Source of the DNA: Psoroptes ovis
Lineage: Eukaryota > Arthropoda > Arachnida > Sarcoptiformes > Psoroptidae
NCBI GenBank assembly: GCA_002943765.1
Contig: PQWQ01000037.1
Span: 124,001-188,000, forward strand
Length of the DNA stretch: 64,000 bases
Reading direction: 5' to 3'
The notes below the pieces were generated by a model, which worked only from the letters and a program-made list of their open reading frames with translations, did not search any database and had not been told where the DNA came from. Of the stretch, positions 1-14,400 are shown piece after piece. The position numbers and the translations under genes were made by a program. Position 1 is the stretch's first letter. Every line of letters begins with the position of its first letter.

Positions 1-1605
1 TTCAAAATTTTCTTTGATTAATTCATCTTAAGTCTTCGGAATACAAAAAAAATTGACATTTTCATTGTTCAATTCAATCAATTCGTTTGATTTGTTGCCA
101 AACAATAAAAAAAATCATATTTCAATCATCATTGTGAATCATCATCATTACAATTTTGTTTTGCGGTTTTTACTTGATATTTTATCATCATCTTTGAATC
201 AAAATATATTTTGTGTTTCTTGGCCTAAAAAGTTCTTAAAAACATATTTGCTGCTTCATTGGGTGAAAATTATTCAAATTTACACTGTGAAATTTCATTG
301 ATTTTTAATCTGAATTTAATACAACGAACAACATTTTGTATTTTTCATCTGATTCACTCGTTGATTTATTTTATTTCGTTTTCGGTTGATTGATGAAACA
401 ACACGAAAATATTTCATTTCACAAAATTCTTTGATTGATCAAATTTCATTCAAAAAAATGTATTTCAATGTATTTATGCAACAACATTATTATTTAAATT
501 GATGAATTTTCGAGGAGCCAAAATACCTTGATTTGTTTCGCGTGCAATTTCATTGAAAGCTTTACAAAAATGAAAACTTTTTCAAAAAAGTGAATTTTCA
601 AAGATTAAAATTCGTGTTCTTCGGTGTGTGAACCCTGGTAAACGCAATTGAAATGTATGTATGAATTGTTTGCGAACAGTGAAAAATGGCAAATTTTACA
701 GAGAATAATTCTTGGCTAATTTCACTAATGGATTTTCATTTTTTTAAAATCATTATTATTTCACATATGAATATGTATGAAATGACATTTTTTTCCATAG
801 TGATTATTGTTTTTTGCTTAGTTTAGTAGTTATTTCCATTTATTTTCCAAATTTCAAATTAATCTTTGATTTATCCTCAGAAAAAAAAATCAATCTGTTA
901 TTTGGTGTATTATTATTAGCGCAGCCAACATGCAACCAATGATGATTTGATTCAAGAATAAATATATAATCAGTTGAAAATTATTTTGTTTCTTCAGTTG
1001 ATTTAATAAATAAATAAGAAGCTTTGGAGTTTTTCAGCAAATCACCATTCAGAAATCAAATCGAAAAACACAAATCCATAACATTTTACTGATCAATTGT
1101 TCATTGTTCACTTCATACTTCTAATAATATACATTAATGGTAGATCAAAACATTGAAGATCCAAAACTTTGGACCATTTCATTCCATCATTCAATTCTTA
1201 GATTTTTAGACTTTATTTTTTGACCAAAAAATTTCTCAACTTTAGTTTATTTCTTAGGCCAATAAAATAAAATAAAATAAAATTGAATCAAATTCAATTA
1301 TTGTTTATTATTGCTTGAATTCTCGATTCGATCATCGATTCATCAATAAAATAATAAGAAAACTTTCAATAATTTTGCCTTTTATTTCATTTCATTTCAT
1401 TTAATTATTTTTTTGTTAATTAATGATGACTTTTTAGCGGTTATATTTTCATCTGTCAACCCAATAACCCCCGAAATAGTTCATGTTTTATTTTTTTCCA
1501 AAAAGCAGTAGTGAGAAGACTGAGAAAAGACTTTGAAATCGAATTAGCCATAACATTATTATTATCAAATTATAAAATATAATTTTTAAATGAAAAATTA
1601 ATATA

Positions 1606-1685
1606 TTAGATTGTCCGAAAAGTTATGGCCGATTTTTATGAACAACTCTATTGATTAATCAAAATGAACTTTTTGGACAACCTAA
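1606..1685 (-). mobile_element. Palindromic mariner-like MITE, core type B (copy 1)
   Basis: Reference entry for the family. The ends are near-perfect inverted repeats of TTAGGTTGTCCGAAAAGTT, the element is about 80 bases, and TA flanks both sides (1604-1605 and 1686-1687), as expected for Tc1/mariner targets. Core types: A has ATTATATCGTAGG...AAAATCGGC; B has TTCATTCGGCTTAATC...AGAGTTGC; C has TTTACTAATTG; D and E are rarer. Strand is set by the core. There is no coding capacity, so it is non-autonomous. This copy carries a B core in reverse. Confidence 0.85.
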
Positions 1686-1896
1686 TATATAAAAAAATAA
1701 ATTTTTCATCAATTTTTTTCTGTTGTTGTTCAAATGGAACGACTCAACATAAATAAATATTGAAAACAAGACAGAAATGTGTTTCACAATAAGTTGTTGT
1801 TGCTGGTGTTTGTCTTGTTGTTGAAAAGTTAATCCAAGATATCCATTTTTTTCTTGAATTTGGCTTTGTATATCGGATATCCTTCTATTTATATAT

Positions 1897-1978
1897 TTAG
1901 GTTGCCCAAAAAGTTCATTCGGCTTAATCGAATAGAGTTGCCGCATGAAAATCGGTCAAAACTTTTCGGACAATCTAA
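1897..1978 (+). mobile_element. Palindromic MITE, core type B (copy 2)
   Basis: Forward B core. The left end reads GTTGCCCAAAAAGTTC, so it has drifted from GTTGTCCGAAAAGTTC; the right end CTTTTCGGACAATCTAA is nearly intact. It lies about 210 bases from copy 1 in opposite core orientation. Confidence 0.82.
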
Positions 1979-3228
1979 TATTTTGCAAACAAATACAAAT
2001 ATATTTATTTTGTTTGCAAACAACATCAACATCAATTCAATTCACACACAGACAACAACAAGACATTAATAATTTTCAAGTTTTAACAAATTGTTTTATT
2101 TCTTTTTAAAAAATAAATTTTAAAATAAAATAAAATCAATGCTATTTATATCAATTGACAAACCAATAATAATATTAAATAGGATCAAACCTTCAATAGA
2201 TTTGCCTTCTATTTCATTTCAAAGAGTTTCCAAAAAAAATTTCGATCAATTTTTCAATCAATCTGACATCAATTTTGTCGTTCAATTCAATATTTCCATT
2301 ATTTCGATTGAATTTCTTTCCATTTGATATTTGTCAATTTATTTTTATTTATTTTGGCCCCAGAAAAATCCTTTTTTCTGCAAATCATAGCTTTAAGTAA
2401 ATATTACCTTCGATTCTAGGACCTCGAATATATAAGTATTTAAAAATCCATCTAAAATTTTCAACAAATTTGATGGAAAATTTTCAAAATCTTAGCGTTC
2501 GTAATGTGGTTATTCCAGGAATTGTTAATGATTGAATTTTGAATTGAAGTAAAGTGAAAAGGTATTTTCAGGATTTATTCCAAGTTGAAATATATTTGTG
2601 TAAATACAATTCAAAAAATTGAATTGTTCGTTTGTTTGTTTATTTATGTCATTATGTTTTTGACTTTTACTGATGTTCAAGTTTTCAAACATCTTTTTTT
2701 TAAAGAAGATCCTTTATTTATTAGCTTCAATTATACAGTGTTTGTGCAGTTAATCATGATGTATTTGCTGTGTTAAGAAATTGTATGTAAATTGAATGAA
2801 ATCCATGTATGATACCGTGGAATTTTTTGAAATTTCATTTCAAATTTTAATTATGTGTGTGTACCCATAATCTTTTCCGGCTTAAATTGTATAATTGTAA
2901 ACATTGGAAATAATTATTTTTATGGTCATACACACATACACACAGACAAACTCATAAAATAAAGCCATTTAATTCAGTGAAATTGATTTTTAATGATTAT
3001 TATTATTTCACATGGATTTTTCTCATTATCAAGACACAGAGATGAAATCTGAATATATATTTATTCATCTGAAATCATGAATCAGTTTCAAATAAATTTT
3101 TTATTGCAGTTTTTGTTTGTTTGTTCTGTGTAATAATGAAATTATTTTGTGATTGAAAATAAAAAACAATAAAATTCAGTTTTTTTCAATCAAGAATTCA
3201 TTCATTTATTATATTTCATTCACAAGAT

Positions 3229-3336
3229 TTAAAGTTTTATTTCGTAATTTTGAAATTCAATTTCATAATTTCACAATTGAAAATTACATTCAAAATTATG
3301 AAAATTAATTTTAAAACTCTGAATTACAACTTTTGA
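3229..3336. repeat. Second palindromic family, copy 1 of 3
   Basis: An AT-rich imperfect palindrome. The left arm has TTTCGTAATTTTGAAATT, the right arm TTTTAAAACTCTGAATTA, around a centre like CATTCAAAATTATGAA. The same layout recurs at 42081-42193 and 58899-59013. It is unrelated to the GTTGTCCG family. No target duplication is obvious and there is no coding potential. Confidence 0.65.
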
Positions 3337-4225
3337 ATCATTCTGTACCCATTCTCATATATATTGTAAATTGAAAAAGAACAAAATTTTCTTCGATTAT
3401 TAATACTATCGATCGGGAAAACATAATATCAAAGGATTTTTGTATTTTCTCCCTTATTTCTCTTTATGTTTGATGCCATCACGTTTTTTTCGGTTCGAAA
3501 ATGCTCGATAGAAATACATGATTGTCGAATACATCTTCTTTTTTCAAACTACTCAAATTATTAAGAATTTTTTTCTTGATGAATTATGAGGTTTTTCATT
3601 TTCATTTTTTGCTTATTTCTTAAGTAAAAAGCCTTTAAGCAAATCAAATTATTAAAGTTCGAAAAGGTTCATTGCTGCTATCATTTCACAAATGATTCAA
3701 TTTTTGAATAATAAATGCTTCATCATACATAATCAATAATATTAAATAAAAACAAATGGATTGGAAATAGATCCAATCTATCTTTCTATCTATACGATTC
3801 GATCCATTCAATTCAATTCAATTCATTTGATTTCAATTTTGAATCCATTAACACACGAAAAAAAAAATTTCAAATTTCAAAATGAATTGAAGCTAAAATT
3901 TAAATTTAAATTTTCATTTTCAAAGTTTTTGACTGTCCATTTTTTTCTGTTCTTTCTTCAAGACACCATTCAATGTCATTCATCAAAAAAAAAACCAATG
4001 AAGAAAGTGGAAGGAAAGTTTCTTATCTCAAATATTCTTCACTTCGAAACACATTTGTGTTTGTTAATGTGCGCTTTGAATCGTTAAAGACTAGAACACT
4101 GAATGACTGTCAATGGACATTATTCAAGTGATAAAAAGTGAAATTGATGTGAACCAAAAAATTATTAGCATAACTCTAAAAATATTCGTAAGATCATCAT
4201 CATCATATATATTGGTAATGGTTAG

Positions 4226-4307
4226 ATAGGTTGTCCGATAAGTTCTTGCCAAATTTTTTTATGATTCCTCAACGATATAATCGGCAAAAACTTTTAGGAC
4301 AACCTAA
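4226..4307 (-). mobile_element. Palindromic MITE, core type A (copy 3)
   Basis: Reverse A core ending GATATAATCGGCAAAAACTT. The left end GATAGGTTGTCCGATAAGTT carries the common CGATAAG spelling; the right end is CTTTTAGGACAACCTAA. Confidence 0.82.
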
Positions 4308-4702
4308 ATATTTATATAAGAAAAATGGCAATATTCTTCTTCGAATGATGATGATGATAATTTTCATATAAATTTTTATCATTTTCATTTCGAATATTTT
4401 TATATTCTCATTTTTTGAAACTCAAGACTGTTATCATTATCATTATTTTTTTAAGGTCCAATCAGCCAAATATATTGAATCAATTGAATTTTGAATTATT
4501 ACATTCAAATACAAAATCTAATACATCGTTGGATGAATTTACAAATCAAAAACAGAAATGATGATGCAAAAAAAAAAACAAACGAAAAAATCCGTTTGTT
4601 TTTATATTTTATCCGGTCCATTAGTTATTCAGATGGAATCATCTTCAAGAATCATGATTCTTCTGAGATGATAATTCTAAGATGATTGGGATAATTTTTA
4701 TT

Positions 4703-4783
4703 TTAGGTTGTCCGTAAAGTTTTTGTCGATTATTTCGTAGGGGATTATGAGAAAATCGGTGAAAACTTTTCGGACAACTTTAT
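4703..4783 (+). mobile_element. Palindromic MITE, core type A (copy 4)
   Basis: Forward A core (GATTATTTCGTAGGGGATT, then AAAATCGGTG). The left end is TTAGGTTGTCCGTAAAGTT. The right end CTTTTCGGACAACTTTA has lost the exact CCTAA. Confidence 0.8.
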
Positions 4784-6486
4784 AATTTCAATATTTACAT
4801 TTTGTAAAAGTTTCGAAACTTTTTTTCGCTTTTTCATTCATTTATTCTGTCAAAATAATCAAACATTTCTCGTTTTTTAGTATGATTGAATTCAATATTA
4901 AATATGTCAAAAATAGTTGTTATTGTTCAATTCATCAATTGTTTAGGGCGATAACAAAGACAGTTGTATAATGTTAGCCGAAACAAAGAATCGAATCATT
5001 GACATGTTTAAGAAAATGTATGTACTGTGTATGTTCAATTCTCAATTCATCCTCATGCTAAATTGCAATATGACACACTTGTCATTTCATTACTTTAATC
5101 ATTCACTATTTATCCATCTCTACTTTAAAGATGACTGACTTTTAAGAGCAGCAAAAGACGGAAACATTCAAAAAAAGATGTTAATCAATCAATACGATGA
5201 TTGATTACACAGAGAGAATGTTGTTCAGTTTTCAAAAAAAACCAGTTCAAAATCAATGCACTTAATCTAATCGAAAAGAGTGAATAAATGAAGAAATATA
5301 CGAAATGAAAACGATTCGTGCTTAAAAAATAATACAAATAGTTTGATCATCCAATAAGGTGGTAGACCTGAATTTTCTATAATTTTTTTGAATAATTAGT
5401 ACATCACAAAATATATGTGTTCAAAGAATCAAATGAATTCCGAAAATTTCCTACACCTGGTTTTATCATTCGATTTCTAAGACATAAGAGCGGGGAAAAA
5501 CTTGCAATTTTCAATGTTTTTCTTATCCAAATCCGTTTTAAAAGATGTGATTTGAAGAGGCCAATCATATTCACGAATTCTTGGATTTTTTCTTCAAGAC
5601 AAATCTAAGAATTTTTGTTTTCCGAAAAACATCATTCAGTTTTGTGACTATTTTTGTGTTTATCAAAGACATTGCTTGTTCATTGTTGTTTACACAAAAC
5701 AAAGGTAAAATATTTGAATTTTTTCAAACTTTCGATTTCCAACAACCAAATTTATACATGACAAGTTTGTGAATGGGTGAATGAAAAAAATGGCGTAAAA
5801 CACTCATATATTTGTGTTTTGGCGGAATAATTTTACGAGATGTTTACCAAATTTGAAAAAAAAGAAATTTAAATTTTCTTTAAGAAATAAATTTACATTC
5901 ATTTTTTTTAAAGAAGAAAATCAAATCAAAACCAAATACAAAACTTTTCAATTTACACATTCACTGTGCATATTAATACAACAAGATCAACAAAACAAAA
6001 GACCATTTGTTTGTTTGTGTGTTGTTTGGTGTGTTATTTTCCCAATATGCATATGTTGTTGATTTGATTTGATTTGGTGGACCTTTCAAATTTTAAAATT
6101 TTGTTTTATGATTTATTTTCCAACACACACAGAGAACCTTAGAATCATTCGTACTTTTCCCCGAATCAAATACCTAATGATCCGAATGGGGACATATTTG
6201 GCAAATGAAGAATTTCTTATTACTTGAGACTTATAACCATTGAAAATTCAATTGATTTATTGTTTTTAATTTTGATGATAATAATAATAATAATCAGCAT
6301 CATTAGAAATAGCCTAAGAAAACAAAACAAATTTGATTAATTTTAAACGTCTTTAAGACTTTTTGCTTAAAATGAAGAAAAACATTTATTATTATTGCTG
6401 CTGCTATTATCATTATTTATTGTCATTTATTTATTTATATTTATATTTGAAAATGAAAACGACATAAGAATTAAAGAATTAAAACG

Positions 6487-8455
6487 ATGGACAAAATGAT
6501 AGAACTAATGAAAATGAAGAAAATGATGATTAAAAGCACAAATTCCATTTGTCAATGTCATTATAATATTAATAATAATAATAGTGATTATCTTGATGAT
6601 GATGATGATCATAATGTCAATGATGATGATGATGGTGTTGGTGATGGTAGTGGTGGTGGCCTATTGTACCATTTAATTGATTTGAATCACGATGATCAAA
6701 ATGATGATAATGATAATGATCATTATTTAAAATATCATCAACGACAACAACAACGACGAATACAAACTTTTATTCAAAATGTAATGTCAATATACAATTA
6801 TTATTATTATTATTTTGCTTCAAATCGAAATAGAATAAAGAATTTCATTGTTTATAATCATTTATCGTTGAATCATTACAATAATTATTATAAAGAACAA
6901 TTTATCTTGTCATCATCATCCACATCCACATCATCCATTTCCGATGGTTGCTTCCGATTTCCGTCCATATATTTTTATTATTTCATTTCTTCTTATTGTC
7001 ATTCATCATTGTTAATTGATAAATTGTTTAATATTAATTGTTGTTGTTTATTAACATCATCATCATTATTATTGATTAATAATAATAACAATTCAAATAA
7101 TAATGCTATGAATACAATGAATACAGATACAAATAATGGCGAATCTCATTTCAAATCATCGCCAAAAACATCATTCATTTATCGATTAAATAATTGTAAT
7201 TATGTTAATATAAGAAAATCATCTTCAAATCGACATTATTCATCGACATTATTTGTCGTCTTAATATTATCGACGCTAATATTTTGTTTCAATTCATTTG
7301 CATCATCATCATCAATGAATGTAATTGAAAAATTCAAAAGTGATAACCTTACTTCATCATCATCATCATTCTCACCATCATCATCAACTACTGTTTCATC
7401 GCTTTTCATTCATAATTTTCTACAACAATCAACAACAATAACAACAACAACAACAATGTCTAACTGTTCAAATGATGATGATGATAACAACAGTGAAAAT
7501 AATAATTATGTTTGGTCAATGTCAAAACAAAATGATCAAATATTTGATCAATCGAAACTTGATTCGAATATTAATTTTGATTTAAATAAAATTGTTGATT
7601 CAACAAATTGTGATGACAATTTAACTGAAAACATTGATGATGATGATGATGATTTTATGATCATAAGTGATGATACTATTGATGATGTGCCAGCCGATGA
7701 TCATGAACATCGATCAAACAATCGACCAGTTCGCCATAATGTAAAATTATCATCATCTGAAGAAGATTCAGATAATGATAGTGAGCAACAACAACAACAG
7801 CAGCAACAAAATTCATTGATCAATGATAATATTGATTATGTTATGCATAGTCCTCGAACAATCACAACTAAATATGGTGCATTACAAGGCATTGTTATTA
7901 CATTTGTTCGTTATAATAATGATGATAATACAAATAGTGATGTGAATAGTGAAAAATTTTCATCAAATAATCGATCATCATCATCATCATCACCAATTGT
8001 GACATTATCACCAGTGGAAGCATTTTTAGGTGTACCATATGCAACACCACCAACAGGGAGCTTGCGTTTTATGCCACCAGTAGCGCCTGTTCATTGGCGT
8101 GGCGTCAGGCAAGCAAATCATTTGTCACCAGTTTGTCCACAATCATTGCCATATAAATCTTTGAATATATCATCATCATCATCATCAACCACTGAAGATG
8201 ATAATTCAGAACTTCGAAGAAAAAATTTATTCATTTCACCAAAACATTATGAACGTCTACAACGACAATTACCATTTCTTCGAAATCAAAGTGAAGATTG
8301 TCTTTATTTAAACATATATGTTCCATTTGAGCAATATTATCAACAATATCGTCTTTATCAAAGGCAAAGACATCAACAACAAAAAAATAATCAACAACAG
8401 CAACAGCAACCACCAGAAGTAAATCGCAAATTTAAATCTGCGACATCTTCCAAAG
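6487..8455 (+). CDS. Nlg: Neuroligin exon 1 (N-terminus and start of esterase-like domain)
   Basis: Open from ATG 6487. It ends in phase 1 at a good donor, CCAAAG|GTAGG. The first 206 residues are Asn/Asp/His/Tyr-rich and may be untranslated if translation starts at 7108. Residues ~254-275 (TLFVVLILSTLIFCF) resemble a signal peptide core. The conserved fold starts near residue 455 with KYGALQGI, and EDCLYLNIYVP lies just before a Gln-rich insertion. Reading on past the donor gives only six codons before a stop. Confidence 0.88.
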
Positions 8456-11400
8456 GTAGGTTCCAAATATCTTAGTTATTATTTCACTTTTCTTAATAAT
8501 AATTGTGTGTCTTTGTTGCCATATATATATATTCTTAACCCTTTATACTTAGTAGAAAGATTATTTAATTGATTGTATGTCAGTGATTTTGCTTAGATCA
8601 TGACTTTTTTTTGAGTGTGTATTCTTTGTAATTGGTATTTTCTTATTAATTTTTATCTAAGAAATTTTCCTTTAATTCAAATAATCATTTCTTATCATTA
8701 TTGAAACATGCTCATTTTTCTGGAGCCCTATTCTTTTATCTCAGAGCACATCTTTCTTTCAAATTGTAATAATTAGTGTTTTTGGGTCGTTGTTTTTCGT
8801 AGCATTCAAGAATATTGCCTTAGGTTTTGTAAGATCATTTAAGTAAAAATCAAATTTTCTATCACAAATCTATTCGAAAACGAATAATGCAATTTCTTTT
8901 TTTGAAAGTCATTGATTAATAATTATGAATTCATCATCATCATCATATATGAAAAATTCATAACTCTTTATCGCTTAATCTTGAATATATATATTCAAAT
9001 GTTGAATTTATTTTGTTTGATTACTTATTATCATTATTAATAATACAATTATCAATTCTTAAGATTCTTAAAATAAATAATAAGAAAATGAAATTCTTTA
9101 TTATCATCATTCATGTTTAATCCTTTAATAATTCATTCAGAATTTTTTAAGAATTTGATTATTGTTATTAATATTAGTGTTGTCCGAAAAGTTTTTGCCG
9201 ATTTTTCCAATGATTTTCTACAATATAATCGGCAAAAACATTCCGGACAACTTGATAGTAGAATAAGAAATTGAAAAGAGATATATTCTTTATTAGGTCT
9301 TTAGATATGTATGTTATAGGCTATATTTTCTATTCGTTTCATAATTTTCAAAAATTATAAGGAAGAAATTTTTTTTTTCATTCATTCATAAATATAATTA
9401 TCAATATTATCTAATTCATCAGTTATTATCGTTGATAATGTGCATCTTCTTCATATACATATGTATAATGTTTGTTCTGTATATTTGTTCATGTGTAATC
9501 CATGTAATCCATCAAAAAAAAAAAAATTCTCAAATTTTTTTTTTCATAATTTTCATGACTAAGACATATGAAAAAGAAGAATTTTATTTTCCCAAGAAAT
9601 CTTTTCATCTATTTTAGGTTGTCTGAAAAGTTTTTGCCAATTATATCGTAAGGAATTATGAGAAAATCGGCAAAAACTTTTAGGACATCCTAATACATTG
9701 AGTTTCTATATATTCAATTCTCATAAAGAGAAATCTTCGAAATTATGCGATTATTATGTCTAATAATATGAAATACATTGATTTCTATTTGTGAAAAAAA
9801 ATTCAATTAACAAAACAATCTGGGAAAGCGATTAATGTTTATTCCAGAGCCGGACATTTTCCATTGTTATTACTATCATTTGCAAATGATTATTATAATC
9901 GAAATACCAAGGTAAATAATAAGCAACAACAACAATTCAACTCAATTCAATTTCAAATCCAGATGTGTGTTGCAGCCACCAAGAAATGAAATTGAAAAAA
10001 TTCCAAATTTTCATTTTGGAATTTTTTGTTGTTTATTTGTTTGTTTATGTGTTTGTTTATTTATTGATTCATTTGTGTTTATTATTACTTTGACCATGTT
10101 TTTCGTCGTCGTCGTCTGGGAATTATTTCAATCGAAAGATATTCCATTGAATGAATGAATATTATTCCTATTTGGATAAAGTGTTTGCAAAAGTCAAGCA
10201 ATAAAATGATAATGATAATATACATTCGATTGAATTGAATTGATACCGAATAATAATCATTATCTTGATTATTCCGATTTCTATCTGAATTATTAGGTTG
10301 TCCGGAAAGTTTTCCACCGATTATATCGTAGAAAATCATTTGAAAAATCGGCAAAAACTTTTCGGACAACACTAATATTTAGATTCAATATTCCTTTAAG
10401 AAATACTTAACATAAAAATATTATAAGAAATTCGAAAGAAATGCTAACTAGTACTCGGCAAACCTTGGACTTAGAACGGTTGTATTTGTTCAAAAAAATA
10501 AAATAAAATAAAACAAATTCATAATTACACACATTTAATGATCCTTATTTATTTTTTTCGCTTACTTAAAAAAAATCAATGAATGATTATTCTTGAATAT
10601 TTGTGTTGAACATATATTAAGAAATATTAGATTGTCCCAAAAAGTTTATTCGGCATAATCGAATAGAGTTGCTCAATGAAAATCGGCCGAAACTTTTCGG
10701 ACAACCCAAATAATAAATTGATTTTTAAAATAATGAATGAATGATTTTAAATTTTCCCATAGCCTTATTCATTAATTTTAAAATTTGAAAAATTTCAAAA
10801 AAAAAAATAAATTGAATGATATATTGTTTCGTTATTTTTGAGTTTTTTATTCAAAATTTTCTATGTGTTATGGCACACATTTAGCTGAATTTTCATGGTC
10901 ATTTCATTCTAATTTTGTACAGTTTATTCATATAATATTTATTCATGAATTTTACGAATAATTTAAAACAGATGCTCATTATTTTTTTGATCATTATTCA
11001 TGAATTTTTGGGCCAAATCTCTGTGCCAATAATTTGTCGTTCTTTTTCATTGTATGGCCCCTTTTTTACATGGACTTTTCATCCGATTTTTTTGAATTTG
11101 AAAAAATTTGAAATTCTCTGTTCAAAATCTTCTTATAACAATTTTTTTAAAATTAATTAATATGAATTGTTTGTGTTTGTTTGGCTTGTTGTTTATTATG
11201 TTTTGTTTCGAAATATGTTTGAAATTTTTCCCCGGTAAACCATCATTCTAAATGAGGTAACATTCATAATGTTTTTGTGAAAAAAATAATGAAAATAATG
11301 AATCAAACAAAATGATAATTTCCATTTTACAATCCAATCACATTGCTTAATAATACTGAATATTGAAACATAAATTTTCGATCATTCAAACTTCATTATT

Positions 11401-14400
11401 TTACGGCAACGAAAAAAAATGAAAAATATAAAAAATAGACAACAACGACAATGACATCCGTAAGCTTGATACACACATAAAATAAATATGTATATGAATA
11501 TTTATTAATGAATAGAGAAAAATGAATAAATACATTTTCAGAGAATGTATTAGGCTGTCCGAAAAGTTCATTCGGCTAAATCAATGCAGAGTTGCTTGAT
11601 GAAAATCGGCCAAAACTTTTCGAACATTCTAATATATAAGATTTTCTCTCCATCTATTTACATATGTGTGTCTTTATTTTTATTTCCATGTAATTCTTTA
11701 CATTGTAACTTGTTTACTTATTTTGAAAAAAATGTTATTTCATCGTTTATATAAACATATACATAATATTTAAAAAAAAATTGTTAAATTGGCATCATCA
11801 ATAACTGAGCATATCTATCTGGGTCTATAAGAAGCGTGTGTGTGTTCGCTTATTGCCGTAAATATAAAAAAAAACATAAATAAATAAATAAAAAATGGAT
11901 TCGAATGGAATGATGAATCCTTCTTTCACATACTGTTTCTCGATGATAAACCATTCATAAAATGTGTTTTAAGAAAAAAAGAAAATATTCAGTATGTCTT
12001 CATTCATTCATTCATTCCTGATTAAATTGCTAAGAAATTGTTGTAAAGGAATATCGAGAAAAATAAAGAATAAAATAAAATAAGAAAATAAAAAAATAAG
12101 AAATTTCCGTTCATATTTCCTCGGGAATGAATGAACAAGAACATTCTAAGAATGTATGTAAAGATAGTTTTCAACAGCGACAACAACAACCAATGTTGTT
12201 GTTGGTTCGATTTGTGTTGAAAAATTCAGTTTCTGTCGCTGTTGTTCAGTTACTGTTGATGTGTTGAAATTGTCGATGTATTCTTTTTTTTACCCTTCAT
12301 CATTATTTGATATAAACTAGGCTGTCCGGAAGGTTTTTGCCGATTTTTCAATGATTTTCTACGATATAACCGGTGAAAACTTTCCGGACAACCTAAATTG
12401 AATGTGTAATATTTATTTATTTATTTCATTCCGAATTTACTCATTTATTTTTTTGTGAATTTTTTTTTCTTTAAGAAATTTAAATCAATTATCAGTAGTA
12501 GTACCGTTGTGCAGAATATGTTCTCATTGAATTTTGATGCTGCTGTTGATGATGATGCTTTTGAATTCAGCGATATTTGGAATATTTTGTGTTTGAAACA
12601 TTGTTTGAATTTCCATTTTCGATTCTATTTATACTCAATTATTTTGTTTAAAAATTCATCTTTGATGGATTAAAATTTTTTCTTGGTTCTTGTTTACCAT
12701 CATCATCATTTGTTTAATTTATGTTTGTTTATTCCATGTTCGTTCTCGTGAATTTGCGTGAATATTCGTTGATCATTGTTGTGGCTTTGTTGCGTTATGC
12801 CTTTGAGCAAATTTTTATTTTTATTTTTGGAATTTTTTTTTCCAATGAAATTTATTTGTTTAAGGCCTAAGCCTTTGACAAAAATATTTGAGAAAATAGA
12901 ATAAAATTGAAAAAATGCCAATTTAAATTATTTCAATTCAATTCAAAAATCGTACAATTCGCATTTGGTATTCATGAATATTTTTGTAGTTTGTATTTTG
13001 AAAATGAATAAAAAAAAAGAGAAAACAAACAAGTTGTTTTCAGTGTATTTTCGTATTCGAAAAGTTGTCCATTCATTATTTTTTGTGTCTAATAATAATA
13101 TTTATGAAATAATAATAATTTTCAAACATAGTCCGAAAAGTTCATTCGGCTCAATCAATAGAGTTGCCACATGAAAATCGGACAAAACTTTACGGACAAC
13201 CCTGAAAAATAATGCATTGCAGTGAAGTCTACATTTCAAACAAAAAAAATTGTAATGCATCTGGAAATTGGAAATTTCTTAAAATAAATAAATAAAACAT
13301 GTTTCGGTACAAATATATTTTGTATTTTCAAGATTCAATAAAAGAAAAATGGTTTTAAAATTCAAAATTTTCAAAAATTTAAGCAATTATTATTATTATC
13401 TATCTATCCTCACGAAAGTAATCGTGCGAACAAAATAAATAAAATTAAAAGAAAAATAATAGTCCAATTAATACAATTTTCTTATCTATAATCGGGGTTG
13501 TCCTAAAAGTTTTTGTCGATTTATTAATTGAAAAACTAAGTGAAAATCTGTGGAAAACTTTTCGGACAACCAACCAAATATATGTTTCTATAAAATATTT
13601 AGTATACAATTATTATTACCATTTTATGAATATAATGAATGAACAAAATTAATGAGAATTGAAAGATTCTCATACAAAAACAATACAAATCTATTCATTA
13701 TATATTACAACATTCAATGTTTCTCGAGTGAATGCTATCAAATTCTTGTTCCTTTCAAATTTCGCCAAGGCATTTGAAGAAGCCGATTTCTGCTGACAAA
13801 ATTAATCAAATCGATTCTTTGAATATCTTGATTATTTTGGTGAAAAAAAATGATTCGAAATTCAGTTGGCAAAACAATGTTATTGTTTACACATAGATTC
13901 AATTTCTCAATTTCTCATGTGTTGTGTGCTGTGTTGATCTCCATTTTCAATTATATTCAAATGTGGCTCGAATGCTGTACAATTCATTCCTATTGTCTTA
14001 GCATTATCATTATTATTCGATTCCTTAACTCAATTCAACAGAATTTTGCCATTTTGTGTTGCTGCTGCTGTAAATTCTCGAATGGTTAATTTCTGATAAA
14101 AATATTTCAATTTGTCCGAAAAGTTCATTACGCTTAATCGCGATAGTGTTGTTCATGAAAATCGGCAAGAACTTTTCGGACAAACTAATATTTCTGATGA
14201 AATATATATATCGAGACAAAAACTGAAAAATATTCAGAAAAGGGAGAATACTTTGTAGATTTTTTTTACTTAGTTTTCTTCGGGTTTCATGAATTTTGAA
14301 TTAAGTCTAGTGTCTGGTATTGTTTCTGGTAGAAAAATATGAATAGCGATAACATTGCATTCATGGAAATCGTCTTTGTATTCTTAGTTTAGGCCAAATT

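Larger units (their letters stand above)
1..6486. other. Upstream non-coding region before neuroligin
   Basis: I see no conserved gene here. Open frames of up to 108 codons occur but have biased, repeat-like composition and no recognisable domain or signal. The stretch contains four copies of the ~80-base palindromic MITE, one copy of a second palindromic family near 3.2 kb, and AT-rich simple sequence. The last few hundred bases should contain the 5' untranslated region of the neuroligin transcript, but I cannot place a promoter or transcription start. Confidence 0.6.

Noticed and set aside
3761..4087. 108-codon plus-strand ORF upstream of neuroligin
   Set aside because: Phe/Lys/Ile-rich composition of random AT-rich sequence, with no recognisable domain.
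12455..12673. 72-codon frame with coding-like wording (VDDDAFEFSDIWNIL)
   Set aside because: Flanks are homopolymer-like and no splice partner was found; too short to support.
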